Assembly: GCA_027482245.1 (NCBI GenBank)
Contig: JAIXWG010000034.1
Span: 1 to 64,000, forward strand
DNA: 64,000 nucleotides
Reading direction: 5' to 3'
Source: Acetobacteraceae bacterium
GTDB lineage: Bacteria; Pseudomonadota; Alphaproteobacteria; Acetobacterales; Acetobacteraceae
Part shown: one piece after another, positions 52,655-60,863 of the stretch
Layout: every line of letters begins with the position of its first letter
How positions within the stretch are numbered: position 1 is the first letter of the stretch
Program-made: the position numbers and the translations under genes
The notes under the pieces: generated by a model
The model's database searches: none
Told to the model about the DNA's origin: nothing
What the model saw: only the letters and a program-made list of their open reading frames with translations

Positions 52655-53037
52655 ACGAATGGCCCGATGACGCCGGGGAGGCCAAGGCCAGCGCCCCCGG
52701 CGCGACGCCGATCGGCGCCGTGCTGGCCGAAGGGGATGGGCCCTGCGGCTGCGACCCGTCGGGCGGGCTCGCCATGCGCAAGACGCTGAAGATCATCAAC
52801 AGCCGCGGCCTGCACGCCCGGGCCGCCGCCAAGCTTGTCACGGTTGCCGAACGTTTCTCCGCATGCGTGAATGTCTCCCGCCACGGCCAGACGGTGCCGG
52901 CCTGCTCCATCATGGGCCTCATGATGCTCGGCGCCGGCCAGGGCAGCGAGGTGGTGGTGGAGGCCGAGGGCTGGGACGCCAAGGAAGCGATGGATGCCAT
53001 CGCCGGCCTCATCGAGGCCGGCTTCCATGAAGAGTAG
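52651..53037 (+). CDS. ptsH: Phosphocarrier protein HPr with N-terminal extension
   Basis: 128 aa if started at the ATG overlapping the EIIA stop (ATGA). The HPr domain begins at about residue 42 (MRKTLKIINSRGLHARAAAK), with phospho-His55 and the HprK target Ser86 in ACSIMGLMMLGA. Residues 1-41 are a Gly/Asp/Ala-rich extension with two Cys (GPCGCD), unusual for HPr; translation could instead begin at the internal ATG (52774). Central carrier of the regulatory PTS. Confidence 0.93.
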   Translation: MNEWPDDAGEAKASAPGATPIGAVLAEGDGPCGCDPSGGLAMRKTLKIINSRGLHARAAAKLVTVAERFSACVNVSRHGQTVPACSIMGLMMLGAGQGSEVVVEAEGWDAKEAMDAIAGLIEAGFHEE

Positions 53038-53052
53038 CGCCAAGAAGAGCGG

Positions 53053-54912
53053 ATGATGAAGGCGGAGAAGCCCGAGAAGACGGAAGCGAAGCCCGGCCCG
53101 GTGGCCGACAAGCGTGCCGCGCGCCGGGTGAAGGAAACCGTCATCCGCGGCATCGCCGTCTCCCCCGGCATCGCCATCGGCCCCGTCTTCGACACCACCG
53201 AACCGCCCGCGGAGGCGCCCCGCCGGAGCATCGCGGAAACCGCGGTGGACGCGGAGAAGCAGCGCCTGGCCGCCGCCGTCGCCGCCAGCCGCAAGCAGGT
53301 CGCGAAGCTCAAGATGCGCCTCGGCGTGCTGCCCGAGGAAGCGCAGGAGGAGCTGGAACCCCTCCTCGACGCCTATGCCATGATGCTGGGCGACAGCCGC
53401 CTGATCCGCGGCGCCCGCAAGCGCATCGAAAGCAACCTGCTGGCCGCCGAGACCGCGGTGGCGGATGAGGCCGATGCGATCGCGGATGTCATCCTCTCCG
53501 CCAAGGATGACGACAAGGCCGGGCTCCGCCGCCGCGCCGGGGAGGTGCGGGAGATCGCCCGCCGCCTGACCCGCAACCTGACGGAGAACCCCTTCCGCAG
53601 CTTCAAGGACGTGCCGGAAGGCGCGATCCTGGTGGCGGAGGAGCTGACGCCGGCCGATGCCGCGCTCCTCGACCCCTCCCGCATCGTCGGCGTGGCGACG
53701 GAGGAAGGCGGCGCCGATGGCCACACCGCCATCATGCTCCGCGCCCTCGGCATCCCCGCGGTGCTCGGCGCCCATGGGCTGACGGAAGCCGCCAGGCGCG
53801 GGGACCAGATGGTGCTGGACGGCGCCGCCGGCACCATCGCGCTGCACCCCACCCCCGCTACCCTCGCCTGGGCCAAGGAACAGGTCGGCGTCTATGCGCG
53901 GGAACGCACCAAGCTCGCCAAGCTGCGGCGCCTGCCCTCCGTCACCACGGATGGGGAGGCGGTGGAGCTCCAGGCCAACATGGAGATCCCGGCGGAACTG
54001 CCGTTGATCGCCCAGGCCGGCGCCCAGGGCATCGGCCTGCTGCGGACCGAGTTCCTGTTCATGAACCGGGAGGATCTGCCGGACGAGGATGCGCAGGTCG
54101 CCGCCTATGCCCCGATCGTGGAGGCCATGGCCGGCGACCCCATCACCATCCGCGTCCTCGACTGGGGCGGGGAGAAGGAGATGGAGGCGCTGGCCGCCGG
54201 CGTCCCCTCCCAGACCAGCGCCAACCCCGCGCTCGGGCTGCGCGGCATCCGCATGCTGCTGAAGCGGCCCGAACTGTTGGAGGCGCAGTTCGCCGCCATC
54301 CTCCGCGTCGCCAGCCGCGCGCCCGAAGGCGCGGTGCGCGTGCTGCTGCCCATGGTCACCATCCCCGCCGAGGTGAAGGCGGCGCGGGAGGTCTATGAGC
54401 GCGTGGCCCGCCGGCTCCGCCGGCGCGGCGAGAAGCTGCCGGAGAAGCTGCCCGAGCTGGGCGCGATGATCGAGACGCCGGGCGCGGCGCTGGCCGCCGA
54501 CGCCATCGCGCTGGAGGCCGATTTCTTCGCCATCGGCACCAACGACCTGGCCATGTACACGCTGGCCGTGGACCGGGGGGATGCGGAGGTCGCGCATCTG
54601 TACGACCCGCTGCACCCCGCCGTGCTGCGCCTGATGCAGTTCGCGACCGAGGCGGCGCTGCGGCTGCGCATGCCCGTTTCCGTCTGCGGGGAGATGGGCG
54701 GCAATCCGCGCCTCGTGCCGCTGCTGCTGGGGCTCGGCATCCGCTGCCTGTCCATGAATGCCAGCGCCATCCCGCGCGTGAAGCAGGCGGTGCGCTCGCT
54801 CGACATCGGCGATTGCGCCCGCTTCGCCCGCCGCGTGATGGAACAATCCGATCCCGCCCGCATCCGTGAACTGGTCGATGGCTTCGCGACCGGGGTGACG
54901 GAGCGCGGCTGA
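53053..54912 (+). CDS. ptsI: Phosphoenolpyruvate-protein phosphotransferase (PTS enzyme I)
   Basis: 619-aa enzyme I: N-terminal HPr-binding/phosphohistidine domain with His224 (EEGGADGHTAIMLRALGIPAV), then the PEP-binding barrel with GIGLLRTEFLFMNREDLP, ANPALGLRGIRMLL, MIETPGAAL, FFAIGTNDLAMYTLAVDRG and CGEMGGNP. There is no GAF domain, so it is not the nitrogen-type PtsP. A Lys/Glu-rich N-terminal extension (about 1-28) is present. Tandem ATGs at 53053/53056. Last gene of the operon, 15 nt after ptsH. Confidence 0.95.
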   Translation: MMKAEKPEKTEAKPGPVADKRAARRVKETVIRGIAVSPGIAIGPVFDTTEPPAEAPRRSIAETAVDAEKQRLAAAVAASRKQVAKLKMRLGVLPEEAQEELEPLLDAYAMMLGDSRLIRGARKRIESNLLAAETAVADEADAIADVILSAKDDDKAGLRRRAGEVREIARRLTRNLTENPFRSFKDVPEGAILVAEELTPADAALLDPSRIVGVATEEGGADGHTAIMLRALGIPAVLGAHGLTEAARRGDQMVLDGAAGTIALHPTPATLAWAKEQVGVYARERTKLAKLRRLPSVTTDGEAVELQANMEIPAELPLIAQAGAQGIGLLRTEFLFMNREDLPDEDAQVAAYAPIVEAMAGDPITIRVLDWGGEKEMEALAAGVPSQTSANPALGLRGIRMLLKRPELLEAQFAAILRVASRAPEGAVRVLLPMVTIPAEVKAAREVYERVARRLRRRGEKLPEKLPELGAMIETPGAALAADAIALEADFFAIGTNDLAMYTLAVDRGDAEVAHLYDPLHPAVLRLMQFATEAALRLRMPVSVCGEMGGNPRLVPLLLGLGIRCLSMNASAIPRVKQAVRSLDIGDCARFARRVMEQSDPARIRELVDGFATGVTERG

Positions 54913-54948
54913 GCTTCATCGCCGTCCCGGGGTGCCACTGCCGCCCGC

Positions 54949-55548
54949 ATGAACGACGCCGCCGGCCGCATCGGGCCCGCCTTCTACCTCGCCGGTGATT
55001 CCTTCCCGGATGACGTGGGCGTCGAACGCGCCCTCGCCCCGCGCCTCACCCCCCATCTCGATGGCTGGATCGGCCAGGCGGCGCTGGCGGGGGCCGCCGG
55101 CGGCCGCATCGACCCCTGCATCGCGACGCGCGCGGCGCAGCTGGAAGGCGCGCTGCCGGCGGGGCCGGCCTTGCGCCGGGTGGTGCTGATCGGCCGGTCC
55201 TCGGGCGCGCGGGTGGTGACGGAGGTCGCCTGCCGCCAGCCCGTGCTGGCGGTGATCTGCCTCGGCTATCCCTTCCGCCGGCCTGGCGGGCCGGAGGAGC
55301 CGGAACGCCACGCCCATCTGGCCGGGCTCGCGGTGCCGACGCTGATCCTGCAGGGCAAGCGCGACGACTACGGATCGGCGGAGGCGGCCGGCCGCTACGC
55401 CCTGTCGCCCGCCATCCGGCTGAAGGCGCTGGAGGCGGACCACCGGCTGCGCCTGGCGGCCCCGGCCTGGGATGCGGCCTGCCGCCTGATCCGGGCCTTC
55501 TGGGGCGTGGCGGCGCATGGCCTCGCCCGCGGGCCGCTCACGGGTTGA
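54949..55548 (+). CDS. Alpha/beta hydrolase-like protein
   Basis: 199-aa protein with an alpha/beta-hydrolase arrangement: nucleophile-elbow-like VLIGRSSGARVVTEVA (Ser in the G-R-S-S-G turn), LQGKRDDYGS for the acid, and LEADHRLRL for the His. It resembles the KANL3/Tex30-type dienelactone-like hydrolases. Substrate unknown. 36 nt after ptsI. Confidence 0.72.
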   Translation: MNDAAGRIGPAFYLAGDSFPDDVGVERALAPRLTPHLDGWIGQAALAGAAGGRIDPCIATRAAQLEGALPAGPALRRVVLIGRSSGARVVTEVACRQPVLAVICLGYPFRRPGGPEEPERHAHLAGLAVPTLILQGKRDDYGSAEAAGRYALSPAIRLKALEADHRLRLAAPAWDAACRLIRAFWGVAAHGLARGPLTG

Positions 55549-55650
55549 TGATCGGCCCGGGTCTTTCGCCCCTTTCCCGCCGCGATCATGCCTCCCCGGT
55601 GCCCTGCGGCATCCGGAGGCTCCGGGCATTGCCACGGAAAGGGGATCGCC

Positions 55651-55857
55651 ATGCCGCCCATCCGCCGCGCCGCCGCCACCGGGTTGCTGGCGCTCTGGCT
55701 GTCGCCGCTGCCGCCGGAGGCGGCCGGGACGTCCGCGCCGACGGAGGCCGCGCAGCCGGCCGGGGAGCCGCGCGCGCAGGCGCTGCTGGAAGCCTGGCGC
55801 GACAGCCAGCGCCGGCGCGACCGGGGCGGGACGGGCGGGCAGGAGAAGGAAGGGTAG
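55651..55857 (+). CDS. Small secreted hypothetical protein
   Basis: 68-aa product: a signal-peptide-like N-terminus (MPPIRRAAATGLLALWLSPLPPEAAG) followed by a charged region (RAQALLEAWRDSQRRRDRGG). AAGGGGA 6 nt before the ATG supports it. No family recognised; short and low complexity, so moderately likely to be a gene. Confidence 0.5.
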   Translation: MPPIRRAAATGLLALWLSPLPPEAAGTSAPTEAAQPAGEPRAQALLEAWRDSQRRRDRGGTGGQEKEG

Positions 55858-55956
55858 GCCGGCGAAAGGGCTGGCTCCGGGCTTGTGATCCTGTTATGTT
55901 CCCGTTCTGCCACACCATGATCACGTCCGATGCCCCGGGAAACGCCCCAGGAATCG

Positions 55957-55992
55957 GTGCTAAAAGTGCTAAAAAGGGTTAGTCGGGTTAGT
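55957..55992. repeat. Two adjacent short tandem repeats
   Basis: gtgctaaaa occurs twice in tandem (55957-55974), followed directly by gggttagtc then gggttagtg (55976-55993). This AT-richer patch lies in the 158-bp gap between convergent genes and differs from the surrounding composition. Confidence 0.6.
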
Positions 55993-56015
55993 GGACCGTG
56001 CCGATGCCGGGCCGC

Positions 56016-56732
56016 TCAGGGCACCACGGGCACCGGCAGCACGCCGATCCCCGGCCTGGCGAAGAGGTAGCCCTGCATGGCCCGCACGCCCATGGCGCGC
56101 AGCGCCTGCATCTCGCCCACCGTCTCCACCCCCTCCACCACCGGCACCAGGCCGAAGGCGTTCAGCTGGGCCAGCGTCAGGCGCACCTGTTCCAGCCGGC
56201 GGGGATCGAGGTCGAGGCCCATGATCACCTCCCGCGCGATCTTGGCGCCATCCGCCCGCCAGGCCATCAGCAGCGGCATCCGCGCATGGCCCGTGCCGAC
56301 ATCGTCGAGCGCGATGCGAAGCCCCCGGCGCTGCAGGGCGGAGAGTTCGACGGCCAGCGCCTCCGGATCGTCCACCGGCTCCATCTCGCTGATCTCGAAC
56401 ACCAGGCGGTCCAGCGGGAAGCCCAGCGCCACCGCGTCATCCGCCGTGCGGGTCACACCGAATTCCGGGTGGGCGACGCAGCCGGGATAGAGGTTCAGCG
56501 TCAGCGCCGCCGTGGTGGATGGCAGGCCGAGGCGCAGCGCCTCCTCCATCGCCGCGCGGCGGATCTCCGCATCCACCCGGTAGCGGTCCGGCAGCGGGAT
56601 CGCCGCCAGCACGCTGCCCGCGGATTGCCCGCCCCGGCCGCGCACCAGCGCTTCCTGCGCGATGGTCAGGCCGGTTTCCACGTCCACGATGGGCTGGAAG
56701 GCAATGACGAAGGGGGGCGAAGGGGGCGTCAC
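56016..56732 (-). CDS. EAL-domain cyclic-di-GMP phosphodiesterase
   Basis: 238-aa stand-alone EAL domain. Catalytic motifs are mostly intact: EAL (QEALVRGR, residues 27-29), Asn in LTLNLYPG, Glu in VFEISE, Asp-Asp in ALDDVGTG (normally DDFGTG), Lys in GAKIAREV and Glu in VVEGVET, ending QGYLFARP. It is predicted to hydrolyse c-di-GMP; the variant DDVGTG loop leaves activity slightly uncertain. No sensor domain or TM, so it is cytoplasmic. Confidence 0.9.
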   Translation of the reverse strand: MTPPSPPFVIAFQPIVDVETGLTIAQEALVRGRGGQSAGSVLAAIPLPDRYRVDAEIRRAAMEEALRLGLPSTTAALTLNLYPGCVAHPEFGVTRTADDAVALGFPLDRLVFEISEMEPVDDPEALAVELSALQRRGLRIALDDVGTGHARMPLLMAWRADGAKIAREVIMGLDLDPRRLEQVRLTLAQLNAFGLVPVVEGVETVGEMQALRAMGVRAMQGYLFARPGIGVLPVPVVP

Positions 56733-56835
56733 AAGTATTATTCAGTCCCACAATTGGCCGGTACGCACCAGCGCGACGCACCCGCCTTCATGTCGCCGGG
56801 TTGCGCCGCGCGGCCGCCGGCCGCACATCCCCGCC

Positions 56836-58008
56836 ATGGCATCCCCCGCCGGCACCGGCCGATTACTGCTCATCCTCGGCCTGGCCTGCTTCGCGGCGAA
56901 CCTCGCCATGCGGTCGCTGGACCCGCTGGTCGGCGTGCTGGCCGGGGAATTCCTCCGGCCGCCGGAGACGGTAGCGCTGCTGTCGACGGCCTTCTCGCTC
57001 CCCTATGCGCTGGTGCAGCCGGTGCTGGGGCCGGTGGGCGACGCGGTGGGCAAGCGCCGCGTCATCCGTGCCTGCCTGGTGGTGCTGGTGCTGGCGCTGG
57101 TCGGGCACCTCTTCGTCACGGACCTGGCGACGCTGGCCGTGCTGCGGATGATCGCGGGGGGCGCCGCGGGCGGCACCTTTCCGCTCTGTATCGCCACCAT
57201 CGGCGACCGCGTCCGGATCGAGGACCGGCAGCTGGCGCTCTCCCGCCTGCTGGTCGCGGGGCTGACGGGCTCGGCGGCCGGGGCGCTGCTGGGCGCGGCG
57301 CTGGAGCCCTATCTGGGCTGGCGGGGCGTCAGCCTGGTCTGCGCCGTTGCCGCGGCGGGGGCGGTGCTGGTGCTGCGGCGGGAGGCGGGCGAGGCTCCCG
57401 TGGCCCCGCGCCGGCTGAACCTGGCGGAGGCGCTGGCCCGCTACCGCCAGCTCTGGTCGCTGCGCGCGGCGCGGGTGCTCTATGGCAGCGTCTTCCTGGA
57501 GGGGATGCTGGTCTTCGGCATCTTCCCCTTCATCGCCCCCCTGGTGATCGAGCGTGGCCTGGGTGGGCAGCGGGAGGCCGGGCTGGCCGTCGCCGCCTTC
57601 GCCGGTGGCGGCTTCCTCTTCGCCGCGCTGGCGCCGGCGATGCTGCGGATCGGCGGGCAGCGCCTGACGCTGCGCTTCGGCGGCTTCGTCGCGGCATCCG
57701 GCATGGTGGCGCAGGCGCTGGCGCCGAATGCCTGGGTCTTGGTGGCAGGCTGCCTGGTGCTCGGGCTCGGCTTCTACATGATGCACAGCGCGATCCAGAC
57801 CCGGGTGACGGAGGTGGCACCCCAGGCCCGCGGCAGCGCGGTGGCCATGCACGCCTTCTGCTTCTTCATGGGCCAGTCGCTGGGCCCGGCCGTGATGGGC
57901 CTCGGGCGGGGCGCGCTGGGGGCGGAGCCGCCGCTGTTCATCGCCGCCGCGGGGCTCGCCGGCCTCGGCCTGTTCCTGGCCCGGACGGGGCCCCGGCCGC
58001 GGGCCTGA
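56836..58008 (+). CDS. Major facilitator superfamily transporter
   Basis: 390-aa MFS permease with 12 TM helices and the family loop 2-3 motif GPVGDAVGKRRVIRACL. Other conserved parts: NLAMRSLDPLVGVLAGEF in TM1 and MHSAIQTRVTEVAPQARGSAVAMHAFCFFMGQSLGP in TM10-11. Arabinose-efflux-like exporters share this layout. Substrate unknown. Divergent from the EAL gene with about 100 bp between. Confidence 0.88.
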   Translation: MASPAGTGRLLLILGLACFAANLAMRSLDPLVGVLAGEFLRPPETVALLSTAFSLPYALVQPVLGPVGDAVGKRRVIRACLVVLVLALVGHLFVTDLATLAVLRMIAGGAAGGTFPLCIATIGDRVRIEDRQLALSRLLVAGLTGSAAGALLGAALEPYLGWRGVSLVCAVAAAGAVLVLRREAGEAPVAPRRLNLAEALARYRQLWSLRAARVLYGSVFLEGMLVFGIFPFIAPLVIERGLGGQREAGLAVAAFAGGGFLFAALAPAMLRIGGQRLTLRFGGFVAASGMVAQALAPNAWVLVAGCLVLGLGFYMMHSAIQTRVTEVAPQARGSAVAMHAFCFFMGQSLGPAVMGLGRGALGAEPPLFIAAAGLAGLGLFLARTGPRPRA

Positions 58009-58378
58009 GGTTCGCGATTCGCCCCGCTGATGGAACGCAGGGTGAATCGGAACAGGGCGAGGCCAGGCACCATCCCCTGGAATCAACGCCCTGGCCCGAG
58101 TCGGCGGAACGAATCGCTGACCTGGGCCGGATGTTCGCACCCCCCAACATCTGGGGGGCGCGTTCCCATTCGCGGCACAACCGCGTTCCCCGAGTCGCGC
58201 CCGAGTCGCACCCCGAGTCGTGGAACCCCTGGATCCGACCAAATGACCGGCCCTTTCGCGTGACCGCTTCAGGGCCCCTCAGACGCCGGGCGGAAACCTC
58301 CGGTTTCCTTGGCTTCGCCGCATAAGCGGCGGCGCCCATTCGGGCGCTCGGACCGGTCAAGCGACCGGTCCGCCGGTA
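58009..58378. promoter_or_regulatory. 370-bp gene-free region with GANTC cluster and multiple hairpins
   Basis: No convincing gene. Eight GANTC sites (the CcrM methylation target of alphaproteobacteria) start at 58016, 58044, 58080, 58098, 58111, 58192, 58203 and 58215. Hairpins: CCCCCC-aacatct-GGGGGG (58140-58158), GGAAACC-tcc-GGTTTCC (58292-58308), GCGCCC-attc-GGGCGC (58332-58347) and a 10-bp terminator-like hairpin (58349-58372). The combination suggests a methylation-responsive or replication-linked site, but no DnaA-box array was recognised. Confidence 0.6.
58349..58372. terminator. Perfect 10-bp hairpin after SDHAF4-like gene
   Basis: CGGACCGGTC-aagc-GACCGGTCCG lies 6 nt beyond the stop codon of the minus-strand SDHAF4-like gene. 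There is no long T tract, but the position and perfect stem fit a terminator. Confidence 0.55.
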
Positions 58379-58675
58379 TCAGAAGTCGGTCGCGCGGCCC
58401 TTCTGTTCCCAGTCGCCATAGCGTGTGGGCTCAGGCCCCTTCGGCCCGCCGACCTCCTTCGGAAGGGCCAGGCGCATCGGCTCCCCGCTCGGCGGATCGC
58501 CGACGGGCTTGGGCGGCGTCTCCCCGGGCAGGGGCATGTCGCCATCCGGCGGCGGCTGGATCACCGGCGGTTCCGGGGAGGGCGGCTGGCCGGGGGGCGG
58601 GCCGGGCGGATCGCTCGGCGGGATGGGAAGCTGCTGGGCCATCGGGCCGTGATTGGCGTTGCTCATGCCCCACAT
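58379..58675 (-). CDS. DUF1674/SDHAF4-like protein with Pro-rich N-terminus
   Basis: 98-aa protein. The C-terminal 26 residues (PKEVGGPKGPEPTRYGDWEQ, then KGRATDF) match the DUF1674 family, whose eukaryotic member SDHAF4 binds flavinated SdhA and aids complex II assembly. Residues 13-68 are an unusually Pro-rich low-complexity extension; typical bacterial members are shorter. The ATG at 58675 has AGGAGGT 5 nt upstream. Divergent from htpX. A link to sdhA at 23-24.8 kb is inferred from the family. Confidence 0.82.
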   Translation of the reverse strand: MWGMSNANHGPMAQQLPIPPSDPPGPPPGQPPSPEPPVIQPPPDGDMPLPGETPPKPVGDPPSGEPMRLALPKEVGGPKGPEPTRYGDWEQKGRATDF

Positions 58676-58748
58676 GTAGGACCTCCTCGCGCTGATGCGG
58701 ACCCCTGCAACGCGCGGCGCGGGCGAAAGACGAAAGGATCGGTGGCGC

Positions 58749-59735
58749 ATGAGCGGATACGTCAGGACAGCCGTGCTGCTGGCGGCGATGACGGCGATCT
58801 TCGTGGGTGTCGGCTTCGTCATCGGCGGCCAGCAGGGCATGGTCATCGCCTTCCTGGTGGCCTGCGGCATGAACGTCTTCGCGTGGTGGAACAGCGACCG
58901 CGTCGTGCTCGGCATGCACAACGCCCAGCCCATCGGCCCCGCGGACGCGCCGCGGCTCTTCGCCATGACGCAGGCGCTGGCCACCCGCGCCGGCCTGCCC
59001 ATGCCGGCGCTCTACGTGATCCATGAGGACCAGCCCAACGCCTTCGCCACCGGCCGCAGCCCGGACCGCGCGGCAGTCGCCGTGAACACCGGCCTACTCG
59101 ATCTGATGCCGGAGCGGGAGGTGGCGGGCGTCATCGCCCATGAACTCGCCCATATCCGCAACCGCGACACGCTGATCATGACCATCACGGCGACCATCGC
59201 GGGCGCCATCGGCATGCTGGCGCAGTTCGGCTTCCTCTTCGGTGGCCGCACCCAGGATGGGCGCCAGAACCCCTTCGGCCCGATCGGCGCCATCCTGCTG
59301 GTGGTCCTGGCCCCCATCGCCGCCGCTGTCGTGCAGATGGCGATCAGCCGGTCCCGGGAATACGAGGCCGACCGCGTCGGCGCCGAGATCGCGGGCGATG
59401 CGGAGGGCCTGGCCAATGCCCTGATGCGGCTTGAAGCCTACAAGGAAGGCCGGGTGAACGAGGCCGCGGAAGCCAACCCGGCCTCCGCCCATGTCTTCAT
59501 CATCAACCCGCTCTCGGGCCTTAGGATGGATGGGCTGTTCTCCACCCACCCCAGCACGGCGAACCGGGTGGCGGCGCTGCAGGCGCTGGCCGGGCGGATG
59601 GGCCCGCCGCCCGGTGCCATGACGCCGCCGCCGCGGCGGATGCCGCAGGCCGGCGGCCCCCGGCCAGGCGTGCAGCCCGGCCCCTGGTCCAACCCCGGCT
59701 CCCATGGGGGCGGGCGGCGGAACCCATGGGGCTGA
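58749..59735 (+). CDS. htpX: Membrane zinc metalloprotease HtpX
   Basis: 328-aa M48 peptidase of membrane-protein quality control. Two N-terminal TM helices (about 6-45), the zinc motif HELAH at 131-135 followed by RNRDTLIM, two further TM helices (about 145-200), and the third zinc ligand Glu in [16 protein letters not shown] Pro/Gly-rich C-terminal tail ([11 protein letters not shown]...) is longer than in E. coli HtpX. Active site probably faces the cytoplasm. Confidence 0.95.
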   Translation: MSGYVRTAVLLAAMTAIFVGVGFVIGGQQGMVIAFLVACGMNVFAWWNSDRVVLGMHNAQPIGPADAPRLFAMTQALATRAGLPMPALYVIHEDQPNAFATGRSPDRAAVAVNTGLLDLMPEREVAGVIAHELAHIRNRDTLIMTITATIAGAIGMLAQFGFLFGGRTQDGRQNPFGPIGAILLVVLAPIAAAVVQMAISRSREYEADRVGAEIAGDAEGLANALMRLEAYKEGRVNEAAEANPASAHVFIINPLSGLRMDGLFSTHPSTANRVAALQALAGRMGPPPGAMTPPPRRMPQAGGPRPGVQPGPWSNPGSHGGGRRNPWG

Positions 59736-59776
59736 TCCTTCGTTGGCCCCGGCATCCCCGTGAAGGATCGCCGGAG

Positions 59777-60097
59777 ATGCCGGGCCGAGAGGGTTGGAAC
59801 CGCCTGCCGATCCTGGTGCGCTTCCTGCTGTCCCACGCCGCGATCGGCTTCGGGATCTCGGCCATTGCGACCACCGCCTTCGTGCTGGCGAACCCCGGCG
59901 GCGCCGGCGGCATCCTGCTGAACGCCGCGGGGCATTGGTGGCCGGTGGTGGTGCTGTGGTTCTTCCTCGGCCTCACCTTCGGCAGCGCCCAGATCGGCGC
60001 CGCGACCATGCTGCTGGCCGAAAGGCCGGAGCCCCCGCGCCGCCCGGGCGGCGGCAACCGTGCCCCGGCCCTGATCCCGGTCCCTGTCCGCCGCTAG
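59777..60097 (+). CDS. Small two-TM hypothetical membrane protein
   Basis: 106-aa protein with TM segments at about 14-35 (FLLSHAAIGFGISAIATTAFVL) and 50-72 (WWPVVVLWFFLGLTFGSAQIG). ATG at 59777 is preceded by GGATCGCCGGAG; an upstream ATG at 59726 overlapping htpX would add 17 residues. The TAG stop lies within the terminal repeat of the adjacent MITE-like element. Confidence 0.75.
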   Translation: MPGREGWNRLPILVRFLLSHAAIGFGISAIATTAFVLANPGGAGGILLNAAGHWWPVVVLWFFLGLTFGSAQIGAATMLLAERPEPPRRPGGGNRAPALIPVPVRR

Positions 60098-60262
60098 GGC
60101 CTGTGGACACTTGGCCCGGGATGCAATCGGCGAGTGGATTTTCGTGGCTGGAAGGCGGGGGCGGGGCGGCGATGGGGTTCCATCGTCGCCCTGACCCCAA
60201 CGCCCCAGGCGCGGAAAGACGCCGCCGAGTGCGCCCGCAGCCAAGTGTCCACAGGCCCTAGC
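60093..60262. mobile_element. MITE-like element with 22-bp perfect terminal inverted repeats
   Basis: Left end 60093-60114 and right end 60241-60262 are perfect inverted repeats whose core reads gggcctgtggacacttgg; both are bounded by CTAG. Total length is 170 bp with no ORF of its own. An internal dyad with one mismatch (60164-60175/60180-60191) adds structure. CTAG flanks fit the target preference of IS5-type transposases (inference). The stop codons of both neighbouring genes lie in the CTAG ends. Confidence 0.75.
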
Positions 60263-60863
60263 CCTGCTTGCGGATCCGCGTGGACCAGATGTGCCAGAGA
60301 TAGGTGCCGACGATGCCCGCCACGACGATGTAGGAGAAGGGCTCGAGCCACCCCTCCACCTGGTCGTAGTGGTCCTCCATGAAGTAGCCCGCGCAGATCA
60401 GGAACGTCGTCCAGACTGAGCTGCCGATGCTCGTGTAGAAGTAGAAGGTCCAGCGCGGGATGCGGATCAGCCCGGCGGGGATGGAGATCACGGTCCGGAT
60501 GCCCGGTAGCAGACGGCCGAAGGAGAGGGCGAAGGGCCCGTACTTCTCCAGCGTCTCCTCGGCCTTCTTGAGGTCGGCCTCCCCCACTGCGAACCAGCGG
60601 CCATAGCGGCCGACCAGCGGGCGGATGCGGTCCGCGCCGATCATGCGCGACAGTTCATACCAGAAGGCGTTGCCGAGCAGCGTGCCGACGATGCCGGCGA
60701 TGAGCGCGAGGATGAAGGACATCTGCCCGCGCGCGGCCGCGAAGCCTGCCAGCGGCATGATGACTTCCGAGGGAATGGGCGGGAACAGGTTCTCCAGGAA
60801 CATCAGGAACAGCACGCCGGGCCAGCCGCCGGCGGCCACCGTGTTCGTCACCCACTCGATCAT
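60258..60863 (-). CDS. DedA family membrane protein
   Basis: 201-aa DedA/VTT-domain protein: FLENLFPPIPSEVIMPLAGFAAARG (the conserved Glu/Pro region), LGNAFWYELSRMIG and the reentrant motif GRLLPGIRTVISIPAGLIRIPRWTFYFYTSIGSSVWTTFL. About four to five TM segments. Family members act as undecaprenyl-phosphate or phospholipid flippases. The ATG overlaps the stop of the glycosyltransferase gene upstream (ATGA), which fits a shared role in lipid-linked sugar handling. Its TAG stop lies in the MITE end. Confidence 0.93.
   Translation of the reverse strand: MIEWVTNTVAAGGWPGVLFLMFLENLFPPIPSEVIMPLAGFAAARGQMSFILALIAGIVGTLLGNAFWYELSRMIGADRIRPLVGRYGRWFAVGEADLKKAEETLEKYGPFALSFGRLLPGIRTVISIPAGLIRIPRWTFYFYTSIGSSVWTTFLICAGYFMEDHYDQVEGWLEPFSYIVVAGIVGTYLWHIWSTRIRKQG

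Noticed and set aside
52291-54846. 851-codon minus-strand frame opposite the PTS operon
   Set aside because: Shadow of EIIA, HPr and EI genes, all of which have intact motifs.
57938-58360. Minus-strand 140-codon frame over the GANTC region
   Set aside because: Arg/Gly/Ser-rich composition, no ribosome site and overlap with the MFS gene end; judged non-coding.
58009-58378. Chromosomal replication origin
   Set aside because: No DnaA-box cluster, AT-rich unwinding region or origin-linked genes such as hemE, dnaA or parAB are nearby; only the GANTC density points that way.
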